Position numbers and translations under genes: made by a program. The notes under the pieces are model-generated. The model did not search any database. It was not told the DNA's origin and saw nothing but the letters and a program-made list of their open reading frames with translations. Shown in pieces: positions 45,700 through 53,910 of a DNA stretch of 64,000 nt. This DNA is from Paraglaciecola arctica BSs20135 (lineage in GTDB: Bacteria; Pseudomonadota; Gammaproteobacteria; Enterobacterales; Alteromonadaceae): positions 62,001 to 126,000 of the forward strand of contig NZ_BAEO01000010.1 in the NCBI RefSeq assembly GCF_000314995.1. The letters are read 5' to 3'. How positions within the stretch are numbered: the first letter of the stretch is position 1; each line of letters begins with the position of its first letter.

Positions 45700-46866
45700 A
45701 TGTTTAGATACTTTATACCGATATTATTCTTATTTAGTTTTTCACCCTTTAGTTATGCCCAAGCCTGTAAATTCGATGATGTGACTTTCGATAGTAATTT
45801 CAGTGGAGCCCGTCTAGATAGCTGTAACAAACTTGCTAAACACCAATATCATATCGGCATATTGCCAGAAAATGAGCCCGTTAATCCCAGCCCTTGGTTT
45901 AGTTTCAAACTACATTCAGAAAATGCAGCTGAGGTAACAATAAAACTCACCTTCAACGGTAATAAGCCACGCTATTTGCCTAAGATCAGCACCGATGGCA
46001 TACACTGGCAAGGACTCGCTTTTAATACAACAGGTCAAGAAATGTGGCTGACAGTCAACACGGGCAATAAACCGGTTTGGATCTCAGCTCAAGAAGTGAT
46101 CAATAATCAAGAGTACGACATATGGTTAAGAGGCTTAAAAAAACAAAGTCCTGAAATATCTATTGAAACCCTCGGCCACTCAGAAAAAGGTCGTGAAATT
46201 AAGGCCTTAGTAAAACAATCTGCAAAAAACCAAGAATGGCTAGTGATCCTTGGTCGCCAACACCCGCCAGAAGTGACAGGCGCTATGGCTCTATTTAGTT
46301 TCAGTGAATCATTATTACTAGACGACAGCCTACGAAATCCATTTTTTGAACGCTTTAATTTATTATTAGTACCTGACTTAAACCCAGATGGCGTAGAAGA
46401 TGGTAACTGGCGGCACAACGCTAATGGCGTTGATTTAAACCGCGACTGGAAAAAATTCACACAAATTGAAACTCGCTTAGTCAGAGACAAAATGGCCAGC
46501 ATAGTGAAAAATGGCGGAAAAATAGTATTCGCGATTGATTTTCACTCAACCTTTCATGACGTGTTTTATACTATGCCAGAAGATCATAATTTAGCACCAC
46601 AACCTTTGATGACCGATTGGTTAGCGAGTTTAGAAGCGGAGACAAATTGGATATTTAGACCCGTCAACAAATCAGCTTCGTCACCAGACAAAGGCATTTT
46701 CAAACAATATATTGCCGATCACTACCAAGTGCATGGCGTAACCTACGAAGTAGGTGATAACAGCAATCGCCAGCTTATTCCTTATGTGGCTAAACAAGCA
46801 GCCAAGTCACTGGTCGATAACTTGTTAAGACTAAAACCAGAAGCATTTTATGTTACCCAAAAATAG
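45700..46866 (+). CDS. Secreted M14-family zinc carboxypeptidase
   Basis: A 388-residue protein with a signal peptide (about 1-20). An N-terminal beta domain (about 22-145) resembles that of cytosolic-carboxypeptidase-like M14 enzymes. The catalytic domain carries zinc ligands His188 and Glu191 in GRQHPPEVTG and His282 in DFHSTFHD, the substrate-binding NPDG and GVDLNRDW motifs, and catalytic Glu350 in VTYEVGDN. All key residues are present. It would trim C-terminal residues from peptides in the periplasm. It overlaps the following M20 gene by 17 bases and follows the STN-type TonB receptor. Confidence 0.88.
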   Translation: MFRYFIPILFLFSFSPFSYAQACKFDDVTFDSNFSGARLDSCNKLAKHQYHIGILPENEPVNPSPWFSFKLHSENAAEVTIKLTFNGNKPRYLPKISTDGIHWQGLAFNTTGQEMWLTVNTGNKPVWISAQEVINNQEYDIWLRGLKKQSPEISIETLGHSEKGREIKALVKQSAKNQEWLVILGRQHPPEVTGAMALFSFSESLLLDDSLRNPFFERFNLLLVPDLNPDGVEDGNWRHNANGVDLNRDWKKFTQIETRLVRDKMASIVKNGGKIVFAIDFHSTFHDVFYTMPEDHNLAPQPLMTDWLASLEAETNWIFRPVNKSASSPDKGIFKQYIADHYQVHGVTYEVGDNSNRQLIPYVAKQAAKSLVDNLLRLKPEAFYVTQK

Positions 46867-48325
46867 CCAACTAAACACAATGATAAAAACACCATCTTGG
46901 TCACGCATCAGTATTGTAGCGACCTTATGCTTGAGTACTTGGGTAAGCTTAGCTACGGCACAAAGCAACGCTTCTTTTGTAGAAAAAGATGTAACAGGTC
47001 ATCAAGCTTTAAGTCGTGAATTAGCTCAAAATATGTGGGGTTGGGCAGAAACACGTTTTCACGAACAAAAAAGTAGTCAAGCAATGCAACAGATCCTTGC
47101 CGAGCAAGGCTTCAAAGTTGAGGCCGGTATCGCTGGTATGCCGACTGCTTTTGTTGCCACTTATGGATCTGATGATGGCCCTGTTATCGGCATATTGGCA
47201 GAAATGGATGCTTTGCCAGGTTTGTCTCAGCAAGCAGCACCCCACAAACAAGCCATTGACGGTAAAGCAGCAGGTCATGCTTGTGGTCATCATTTGTTTG
47301 GTGCGGGTTCATTGTCTGCTGCATTAACAGTTAAAAATTGGTTACAACAGAACAAAATAAAAGGCCAAATTCGCCTATATGGTACCCCTGCGGAAGAAGG
47401 AGGTTCAGGCAAAGTGTACATGGTACGTGAAGGCTTGTTTGACGATGTCGATACAGTTTTACACTGGCATCCTGGCGACCAAAACACTACACAGCCTATG
47501 TCGACACTTGCCAATAAAACCGCCAAATTTCGTTTTCACGGTATTGCCTCTCATGCTGCCGCAGCACCAGAACGTGGACGTTCAGCCCTAGATGCTGTTG
47601 AAGCAATGAATTATATGGTGAATATGATGCGCGAACATGTACCCTCTGATACTCGTATTCACTACATTATTACCAATGGTGGCAGCGCGCCAAACGTAGT
47701 GCCAGAGTTCGCTGAGGTCTATTATTACATGCGCACACCTTCGGCAGCAGATTTGCCTGCGTTATGGAGCAGATTAGAAAAAACCGCACAAGCTGCCGCA
47801 CTAGGAACAGAAACCACAGTCGATTGGGAAATCATGTCAGGAGTATGGAGTACCCTGCCTAATGCCACTCTAGCTAAAGTTGCTCACGATGCCATGCAAA
47901 CTTTTGGTGGTATCGACTATTCACCCGAAGAGCAAAAATTTTCCGATGAAATTCGTCCAACACTCAGTAAACGTGCCTTAAAGCAAATCGGTAATGAACA
48001 AAAAATTGCCACTTTTACTGATGATATCTACCATGCCACTGCATCTACCGATGTAGGTGACATTAGCTGGAATGTGCCAACAGCCGGTTTTGTAACAGCA
48101 ACTTGGGTTCCTGGTACTGCACCTCACAGCTGGCAGGCCGTAGCAACGGGCGGTATGAGTATTGGCTATAAAGGTATGCAGTTGGCGAGTAAAACCCTAG
48201 CACTAAGTGCAATTCGTTTATTCGAACAGCCCGAGCTGATACAAAAGGCAAAAACAGAATGGCGTGAAAGAGTAGGTGATGTGCAATATCAATCACAAAT
48301 TGGTGATCGCTCTCCCGCTTTATAA
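46850..48325 (+). CDS. Secreted M20D-family amidohydrolase (AbgB-like)
   Basis: A 491-residue protein. The ATG at 46850 overlaps the carboxypeptidase gene; a second ATG at 46880 gives a shorter, more typical signal peptide (MIKTPSWSR, then a hydrophobic stretch to ATAQS). The M20D pattern is seen as ILAEMDALPGL, HACGHHLFGAG, YGTPAEEGGSGK and HWHPGDQN. Such enzymes hydrolyse N-acyl amino acids or aminobenzoyl-glutamate-type amides with a metal centre. Co-translation with an M14 carboxypeptidase suggests sequential periplasmic breakdown of a peptide-like compound. Confidence 0.9.
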   Translation: MLPKNSQLNTMIKTPSWSRISIVATLCLSTWVSLATAQSNASFVEKDVTGHQALSRELAQNMWGWAETRFHEQKSSQAMQQILAEQGFKVEAGIAGMPTAFVATYGSDDGPVIGILAEMDALPGLSQQAAPHKQAIDGKAAGHACGHHLFGAGSLSAALTVKNWLQQNKIKGQIRLYGTPAEEGGSGKVYMVREGLFDDVDTVLHWHPGDQNTTQPMSTLANKTAKFRFHGIASHAAAAPERGRSALDAVEAMNYMVNMMREHVPSDTRIHYIITNGGSAPNVVPEFAEVYYYMRTPSAADLPALWSRLEKTAQAAALGTETTVDWEIMSGVWSTLPNATLAKVAHDAMQTFGGIDYSPEEQKFSDEIRPTLSKRALKQIGNEQKIATFTDDIYHATASTDVGDISWNVPTAGFVTATWVPGTAPHSWQAVATGGMSIGYKGMQLASKTLALSAIRLFEQPELIQKAKTEWRERVGDVQYQSQIGDRSPAL

Positions 48326-48401
48326 TATTTATTACGCACTATTGACCAGCTATTGCGATTTCATTCAATGATTTATACATGCAGTAGTGCGAATAGCTTC
48401 A

Positions 48402-49997
48402 TTAATTCCGCAAAACAGAACTAACTAAATCTGGGTATTGATGCATAAACAACATAAATTCCTTTTCCAATTCAGTGCTGACAGGCACTTTACCTTGCAG
48501 CGCCAACACAAAATGTTTTTGTTGCGGCAAAGGTGCAATTCGGCCATGAACAAGCAATGCTAAGTACTTACCTGCATAGTGGATCAAATGTTTAGTTGTG
48601 GCTCTGTATTCATCACTAAGCGTTACCTCAAAACCACCATCTACTAGGGCCGCCATGCTTTTTTTAGAAAAGATGTTATCCACATCAGCCATCAGATCAA
48701 ATAGACGCGCTATCATGTGTTCATCAGACAGAATATCCACATGACCACTATCAAAGCCAAATGTTTGTTTGGCTTGTTTTTGCGCCTCTGGGTGTAATTG
48801 ACTGGAAAGTGGCACCACCCCATCGTTATTTTCACCTAGTTTTAAGGTACCTGGGTTTCTAAAGGCGTAAAAAAGTTGGTGGTTAATAAATTCTGGTAGC
48901 GGTTTTCTATATAGTTGTTGAATAAATTTATTGTTAGGATTCAAATCACGCCATGCTGGCAAAACAATCAGCCCATTATTTTCGCCCTTGGCCGCTTGCG
49001 GATGACCGCCAAAAGGACTGGCGATGGAGACAAATAACTTAATCTTATTTTCCCCTTCTTGTCCTTTATATTTATTAATGGCCTCTCGTACTACAAGCCC
49101 GCCCATACTATGGGCAACAACAATGAGTGGCATTTCCCCTAAGGGAATGACTTGGCCTGAAAGAAACAAGTTATAAAATAAACCAGCAAGCTGATCCAGA
49201 TCACCACCCGACGGATAATAGAAAAACCAAGGTCTATATCTATCCCTATCTAATTGACTGATGATGGATTCGAAGGCCCTAGCACTGTCGCCAATACCGT
49301 GTACAAACACCACAGGGATTTTGTGAACTTGATCTTCTTCGAGTGCATAGAACATAGTGGGAGCATGCTCTAGAAATGAAGCTGGGTCGTACATGCCTAA
49401 GGTCGACATGTTTTTGTCAAACAAAGGATCACTAAGAGAGCGTATGCTTCCCGATGGATAAAAAAGAGATTGCTGGGCTTCAAAACCTACAGGCAAGAAA
49501 ATCTTATCAAACCGTGCAGACAACTTATTTGCAGTTAACAATATATCAACTTGGCTGACTATTAACTCAGGGTAGAGCACCTTACTGAGAGTGAGTTTGC
49601 TGTGACCAACAACTTCATTGTGATCGAAAACATCATCCCTATTGATATCAGCATAGACCTGTAGGTCGTAGTCTCCTTCAGGTAAGTTTAACCCAAAGTG
49701 GGTGTCTGTGGTCCTATTGGAAAACATAATATCTACGCGTTCATTCACTTTGAATTTATCTGAATAAGCGGCAATGGCTAAAGACATATCTGAGTATTTC
49801 CCAGACGCATCTATGGTTTTACCGATTACAAAAAAAGTCTCTCGATCCAGCATATGTTTTAGGTTTTTTTGACTGGGCTCTGCATTTTGGATCTTCGCGT
49901 AATTCGCTTGGACCGAAGTGTATTTAAGGTAAGTGCATGAGGACAGTAACAAACATACCGCCAAATACCCCAAAGTATTAAAAGCGATTTTATTCAC
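48402..49997 (-). CDS. Lipoprotein alpha/beta hydrolase (PGAP1/lipase-like)
   Basis: I prefer the GTG start at 49997, giving 531 residues beginning with a lipoprotein signal (NKIAFNTLGYLAVCLLLSSC, lipobox LSSC) and overlapping the upstream gene by eight bases. A longer ATG frame from 50120 would overlap that gene by 131 bases and bury the signal. A beta-rich domain with an EF-like DINRDDVFDHNE segment precedes the hydrolase domain. There the oxyanion-side motif is VVFVHGIGDSARAF and the nucleophile Ser is in VAHSMGGLVV, resembling PGAP1/GPI-deacylase-type lipases. It probably acts on lipid or ester substrates at the membrane. Confidence 0.82.
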   Translation of the reverse strand: MNKIAFNTLGYLAVCLLLSSCTYLKYTSVQANYAKIQNAEPSQKNLKHMLDRETFFVIGKTIDASGKYSDMSLAIAAYSDKFKVNERVDIMFSNRTTDTHFGLNLPEGDYDLQVYADINRDDVFDHNEVVGHSKLTLSKVLYPELIVSQVDILLTANKLSARFDKIFLPVGFEAQQSLFYPSGSIRSLSDPLFDKNMSTLGMYDPASFLEHAPTMFYALEEDQVHKIPVVFVHGIGDSARAFESIISQLDRDRYRPWFFYYPSGGDLDQLAGLFYNLFLSGQVIPLGEMPLIVVAHSMGGLVVREAINKYKGQEGENKIKLFVSIASPFGGHPQAAKGENNGLIVLPAWRDLNPNNKFIQQLYRKPLPEFINHQLFYAFRNPGTLKLGENNDGVVPLSSQLHPEAQKQAKQTFGFDSGHVDILSDEHMIARLFDLMADVDNIFSKKSMAALVDGGFEVTLSDEYRATTKHLIHYAGKYLALLVHGRIAPLPQQKHFVLALQGKVPVSTELEKEFMLFMHQYPDLVSSVLRN

Positions 49998-50940
49998 TAT
50001 GCAGAAACTTTTCGACAGCTTGAACTGTTGCCAAGGGATCTTCTTCGTGGGGCACATGCCCCAAATCACTAAATGATTTAAACTGGCTATTAGGTATTTC
50101 TCGGTGAAAACGATGACCACTACTTATTGGTATCAAGTGATCTTTATCTCCCCAGATGATTAGTGTTTCTTGAGTTAATTCACTGACTCTGTCTGCCAGT
50201 TGACCTGCTTTGGTTTCAACAAAGCGCTTTGCCAGTGCTTCTCTATTGCCCTCTCTGGTGCTCAGCTCAAAATATCTATCAACCAAGTCTTCAGTGATCT
50301 TATCAGGATTTCCATACACATTAGCAAGACTACTTTTCACCACTGATCTGGGCATGATGTTCCCGAATAAAAATTTGAGTATTGGGGAGCTATAAATTCG
50401 AAATGCAATGGGAACAGAGTCTGACTCAAATGGGTAACCGCTTGAATCAACCAAAACAAGTTTTGCTACACGCTCAGGGAAAAGAACCGCTGCGCTCCAC
50501 GCCACATATCCCCCTAATGAATTCCCCGCGACAATAGCCGAATCAATGCCCATGGCATCCATCAATTTAATTAAGGTTTTAGCATAATCTTCAATACGAT
50601 ATTTACTTTGCGGATGAGGGCCTGTTAAACCAAATCCCGGCATATCGAAACGTATCACTCTATGATGATCTGATAACACTTCAGTCCAACCATTCCAAGT
50701 GTGTAGCGAAGCACTAGTGCCATGCACCAATATGATAGGCAAAGGGTCTTCTTTAGGGCCTTCATCTCGATAATGCACTTGCATACCAGAAAGTGATAAA
50801 AACTGTGAAGGTGCCTTAGCCCATCGGTCGATTAGATCTTGCACTGGTCTGTCTGGCTCTGAAAAAGCAAATTGCAAATACCCATAAGCGCCAGAAACAG
50901 CCACTAGTAACAACAAAGATAGACGGATTAAATACTTCAC
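49990..50940 (-). CDS. Alpha/beta hydrolase with N-terminal membrane anchor
   Basis: A 316-residue protein opening with a hydrophobic segment (IRLSLLLLVAVSGAYGYLQF) that is an anchor or signal. The fold is clear: PIILVHGTSASLHTW (oxyanion), RFDMPGFGLTG, the nucleophile Ser in VAGNSLGGYVAW, Asp in IIWGDKDHLIP and His in LGHVPHEED. It resembles esterases and C-C hydrolases; the substrate is unknown. It overlaps the following lipase-like gene by eight bases, so the pair is probably one operon acting on related compounds. Confidence 0.88.
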   Translation of the reverse strand: MKYLIRLSLLLLVAVSGAYGYLQFAFSEPDRPVQDLIDRWAKAPSQFLSLSGMQVHYRDEGPKEDPLPIILVHGTSASLHTWNGWTEVLSDHHRVIRFDMPGFGLTGPHPQSKYRIEDYAKTLIKLMDAMGIDSAIVAGNSLGGYVAWSAAVLFPERVAKLVLVDSSGYPFESDSVPIAFRIYSSPILKFLFGNIMPRSVVKSSLANVYGNPDKITEDLVDRYFELSTREGNREALAKRFVETKAGQLADRVSELTQETLIIWGDKDHLIPISSGHRFHREIPNSQFKSFSDLGHVPHEEDPLATVQAVEKFLHSE

Positions 50941-51365
50941 TCACACTCCCCAAAAACAACAGCCGATGTTCGGCCAGATAGATACGATATAGAGTACTGC
51001 AAACAATAAGTTGTGTATATTCGCAGCAGATTGATAATCAAAGTGCCGCCAAAAACTTTTATCAAAGATAGCGTAAAATAACAGCAATACCCCACCCTGA
51101 TATGCACGATTTATCGGTATGAGTTGTCATAGCTATATCACTCTACAGTTGCCGTGTTAAAATCGCTATATGTTTACAAAAGGCTTGAGAAAAGTTTGAA
51201 AAACTCATTACAATTCTGATGTTAGCAGTATGTTTTGCTCAAAACTGCTACGTTTTGTCACTGTGTAAAAAACAACATCAATGACGGCTTTGAGAGGCTA
51301 AGTGATATGGATATTGCCCCTAACACTTTGATTATCTGTAATTTTTAAAGGTTATAATTATCCCA
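50941..51365. other. Divergent intergenic region, hydrolase / sulfotransferase
   Basis: A 425-base gap without a convincing gene. Near its right end TTGATT (51328-51333) and a perfect TATAAT (51353-51358) are 19 bases apart. If used, transcription would begin almost at the sulfotransferase ATG. Nothing else structured was seen. Confidence 0.4.
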
Positions 51366-52334
51366 ATGCAAACGCCAGATATTCATTTTATTAACGAGAT
51401 CCGCGAACAGTTAAAACCATTTGAGCAATCGTTAGTCTTAGGTAACACCCAGAAAATAAGACTCATCATTCATGCTGGCACACCTAAAACCGGCACTACT
51501 AGCTTACAAACCTACTTAGATAAAAAACAACGAAAACTTAGAGGAAAAGGCATCCTTTACCCGCACAACCTTGATGAAATACAAAACCCCAATGCCCCAA
51601 AACACCAATGGTTTGAAAAGAACTTAGTGACTACAAACCTACAAAGTTTGCTGGCAAATTTTAAAAACATCATCACCCAAGTGAAGCAAGACACTCACAC
51701 CATCATCCTATCATCCGAAGGTATTTATAATTACTGGTGGGATTTTCCAGAAGCTTCAAAAACAATTTTATCTGAGCTAAGTCAACTCTTCGATGTACAA
51801 GTATGGGTATGGTTCCGAGAGCCTTTATCCTTTATTGAAAGTTACTATAAACAATGTATTCGCAACCCAAAAATTCAAAATAATCCTTGTTATGGCAGAG
51901 ACTTAAGCTTTGCTGAAATGTTAGACATTCAGTGGTTCTCACAACATTTAAACTATCAAGGTTTTGTCAGTGATTGCCAAAAACTGTTTGGTATAAACAG
52001 TGTTTCAGCTTTTCAATACCAAGGTGATGTGGTGCAAGAAGTCATACAAAAATTAGGTCTAGCCACTGCCCACGACAATCCCACACCAAGGCAAAATAAA
52101 AGTGTACACAGTGTGGTGACAAAACTACTTCGAACGATAAATCACTATGATGTTAAAGCTAAAGACAAAGAGCGCTTAATGACTCATTTAAAAGAGATAA
52201 ATGGAATTTTTGATCTCTACCCAAGTGACACATTGATTGATACCGACTCCAAAAAGAGAGTCTTAGAACTATATAGACCAATTAAAGAAGACCATTTTCA
52301 ATCCACTCATTATTTCCCTAGCGATATACCTTAG
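51366..52334 (+). CDS. Sulfotransferase-like protein
   Basis: A 322-residue protein with the PAPS-binding loop HAGTPKTGTTSLQTYLDK at about residues 37-54, the 5'-phosphosulphate signature, and a later Arg/Ser-containing VWVWFREPLSFIESYYKQC segment that matches the 3'-phosphate-binding motif. No signal peptide is visible, so it is cytoplasmic. It would transfer sulphate to a glycan, lipid or small molecule; no neighbour identifies the acceptor. No clear ribosome binding site precedes the ATG. Confidence 0.8.
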   Translation: MQTPDIHFINEIREQLKPFEQSLVLGNTQKIRLIIHAGTPKTGTTSLQTYLDKKQRKLRGKGILYPHNLDEIQNPNAPKHQWFEKNLVTTNLQSLLANFKNIITQVKQDTHTIILSSEGIYNYWWDFPEASKTILSELSQLFDVQVWVWFREPLSFIESYYKQCIRNPKIQNNPCYGRDLSFAEMLDIQWFSQHLNYQGFVSDCQKLFGINSVSAFQYQGDVVQEVIQKLGLATAHDNPTPRQNKSVHSVVTKLLRTINHYDVKAKDKERLMTHLKEINGIFDLYPSDTLIDTDSKKRVLELYRPIKEDHFQSTHYFPSDIP

Positions 52335-52512
52335 AAAAAATCAAAAAGTTAAACATCATCAGATTAGCTAGATTTTGATTGCTCTTATATATGAATAATT
52401 TTATCTAAACAATTTCCTTACACAAATTTTTTAGTCGCAACCTCTCCCAATTTTCTAACCTGTTTACCCTAAATAAATCTATATTTTTTAATAGGTTTAA
52501 TTTACCATCAGC

Positions 52513-52539
52513 ATAAATGACCGACCGTCGGTCATTTAT
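52513..52539. promoter_or_regulatory. Perfect 27-bp palindrome, likely TetR operator
   Basis: Thirteen-base arms ATAAATGACCGAC and GTCGGTCATTTAT flank a single central C, with no mismatch. It lies 28-54 bases before the start of a TetR-family gene. The TGACCGAC..GTCGGTCA core is a form commonly bound by TetR repressors of efflux operons. Confidence 0.85.
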
Positions 52540-52566
52540 AAATAACTTTAAGACTTACGGTTCAAA

Positions 52567-53163
52567 ATGGCGATCATAGTAGATAAAGACAAAAAAAGAC
52601 GCGACATAGCAGGTGCTTGTACTGAGCTTTTATTGGAAAAAGGAATTAAAAATTTAACCATTACCGAGATTGCTAGAACCGCAGGCATTGGCAAAGGAAC
52701 GGTTTATGATTATTTCAGCAATAAAGAAGAAATAGTCTTCGAAATCATTCGAAAGTTTATAGAAGAACACCAGCATAACTTGCTAAGTCGAAGCGACCAA
52801 CAGACTTCAACTAAACAAAAAGTCTTATATCTCTTCGATTTTTTCTTATCTGAATATAAGTCTTATGAAAAACACCAAGACGTTTACAGAGAATACTTAA
52901 GCGTAACCTTGTCGACAAAATCCTGCCCCATGCTGGAATTCAACAGTGAATGTTCATGTTTTATTAAAACGATCTTAGAAAACATCATTGCTGAAGGGAT
53001 CAAAAAAGGCGAAATCAAAGGGATTGCTAAACGTTTAGTTGATGGATTAATAAAAGCAGAAAGGGGCTATATGTTAACTGCTTGGGCAGATGGCAAAGAC
53101 TTGAAACAAGAGTTTAAAGATTATATAGACACCCTATTCGATTTAATAGAGATAAAAAAATGA
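52567..53163 (+). CDS. TetR-family transcriptional repressor
   Basis: A 198-residue protein with an N-terminal helix-turn-helix (about 12-58): CTELLLEKGIKNLTITEIAR followed by AGIGKGTVYDYFSNKEEI, the canonical TetR pattern. The C-terminal ligand-binding part is all-helical with a Cys-containing segment (STKSCPMLEFNSECSCF). It is the first gene of a three-gene efflux operon, overlaps the next gene by four bases, and is preceded by a perfect palindrome. It probably represses its own operon until a pump substrate binds. Confidence 0.93.
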   Translation: MAIIVDKDKKRRDIAGACTELLLEKGIKNLTITEIARTAGIGKGTVYDYFSNKEEIVFEIIRKFIEEHQHNLLSRSDQQTSTKQKVLYLFDFFLSEYKSYEKHQDVYREYLSVTLSTKSCPMLEFNSECSCFIKTILENIIAEGIKKGEIKGIAKRLVDGLIKAERGYMLTAWADGKDLKQEFKDYIDTLFDLIEIKK

Positions 53164-53906
53164 AAAAAATCATAATGTTAGCCCTTGTACTTTGTATAAC
53201 AAAAGTACAAGCCAAAGAAATATATGCCACATTTACAGTACATGCAAAACAGGGTGCCAGCTTAGCGTTTAATTACAGTGGCATTGTGGAAGAACTTCAT
53301 GTAGACATTATGAGTGTGGTTAAAAAAGGTCAGATCTTGGCTACCTTAGCCAATGACGACTTAGTAGCCACCAACAATGCGTCTAAAGTGACATTAAAAT
53401 ACGCAATTTTAGACCATGAAAGACACAAAGACCTCTACAAAAAGAAGCTCATAGATAAAGCACTGCTAGACAAGTATGCCATGGCGCACGAAGCCATTGA
53501 TGCCAAGATTGCATTAGAAAACGCCATCTACAACAAAACCATTTTAAGAGCGCCATTTGACGGTGTGATCAGTAAAAGAATGATTGAATTAGGCGATGTA
53601 GTGAGTGGTCAGATGATAAAAACGGCCTTTAATTTACAAAGTGAACATGCCCGAATATTAGTTGTAGAGTTTGATCAAAAATACAATAGCGATGTCAAGA
53701 TTGGCGATACCTTTTTATATAAAGTTGATGGTGATGAGAAACAATATGAGAGTAAAATTTATAGAATTTATCCCGAAGCAAATAACGATAACAGAAAAAT
53801 TTCCTTACAGGTCACCGCCAATGATTTGAAAGTAGGTCTATTTGGGGAGGGTAAAATAATCACCTCTGGCGATAACAATAATTCAGTAACAGAAAGTCAA
53901 GAATAG
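53160..53906 (+). CDS. RND efflux periplasmic adaptor (membrane fusion protein)
   Basis: A 248-residue protein with a signal peptide (about 1-18, ending VQAK). It shows the adaptor pattern: a split lipoyl half with SLAFNYSGIVEELHVDIMSV and KGQILATLANDDL, a short helical hairpin, then TILRAPFDGVISKRMIELGD and a beta-barrel region. It is shorter than typical AcrA-type adaptors, with a reduced hairpin and C-terminal domain. It links the pump to an outer-membrane channel, which is not encoded nearby. Confidence 0.9.
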   Translation: MKKIIMLALVLCITKVQAKEIYATFTVHAKQGASLAFNYSGIVEELHVDIMSVVKKGQILATLANDDLVATNNASKVTLKYAILDHERHKDLYKKKLIDKALLDKYAMAHEAIDAKIALENAIYNKTILRAPFDGVISKRMIELGDVVSGQMIKTAFNLQSEHARILVVEFDQKYNSDVKIGDTFLYKVDGDEKQYESKIYRIYPEANNDNRKISLQVTANDLKVGLFGEGKIITSGDNNNSVTESQE

Positions 53907-53910
53907 CCCT

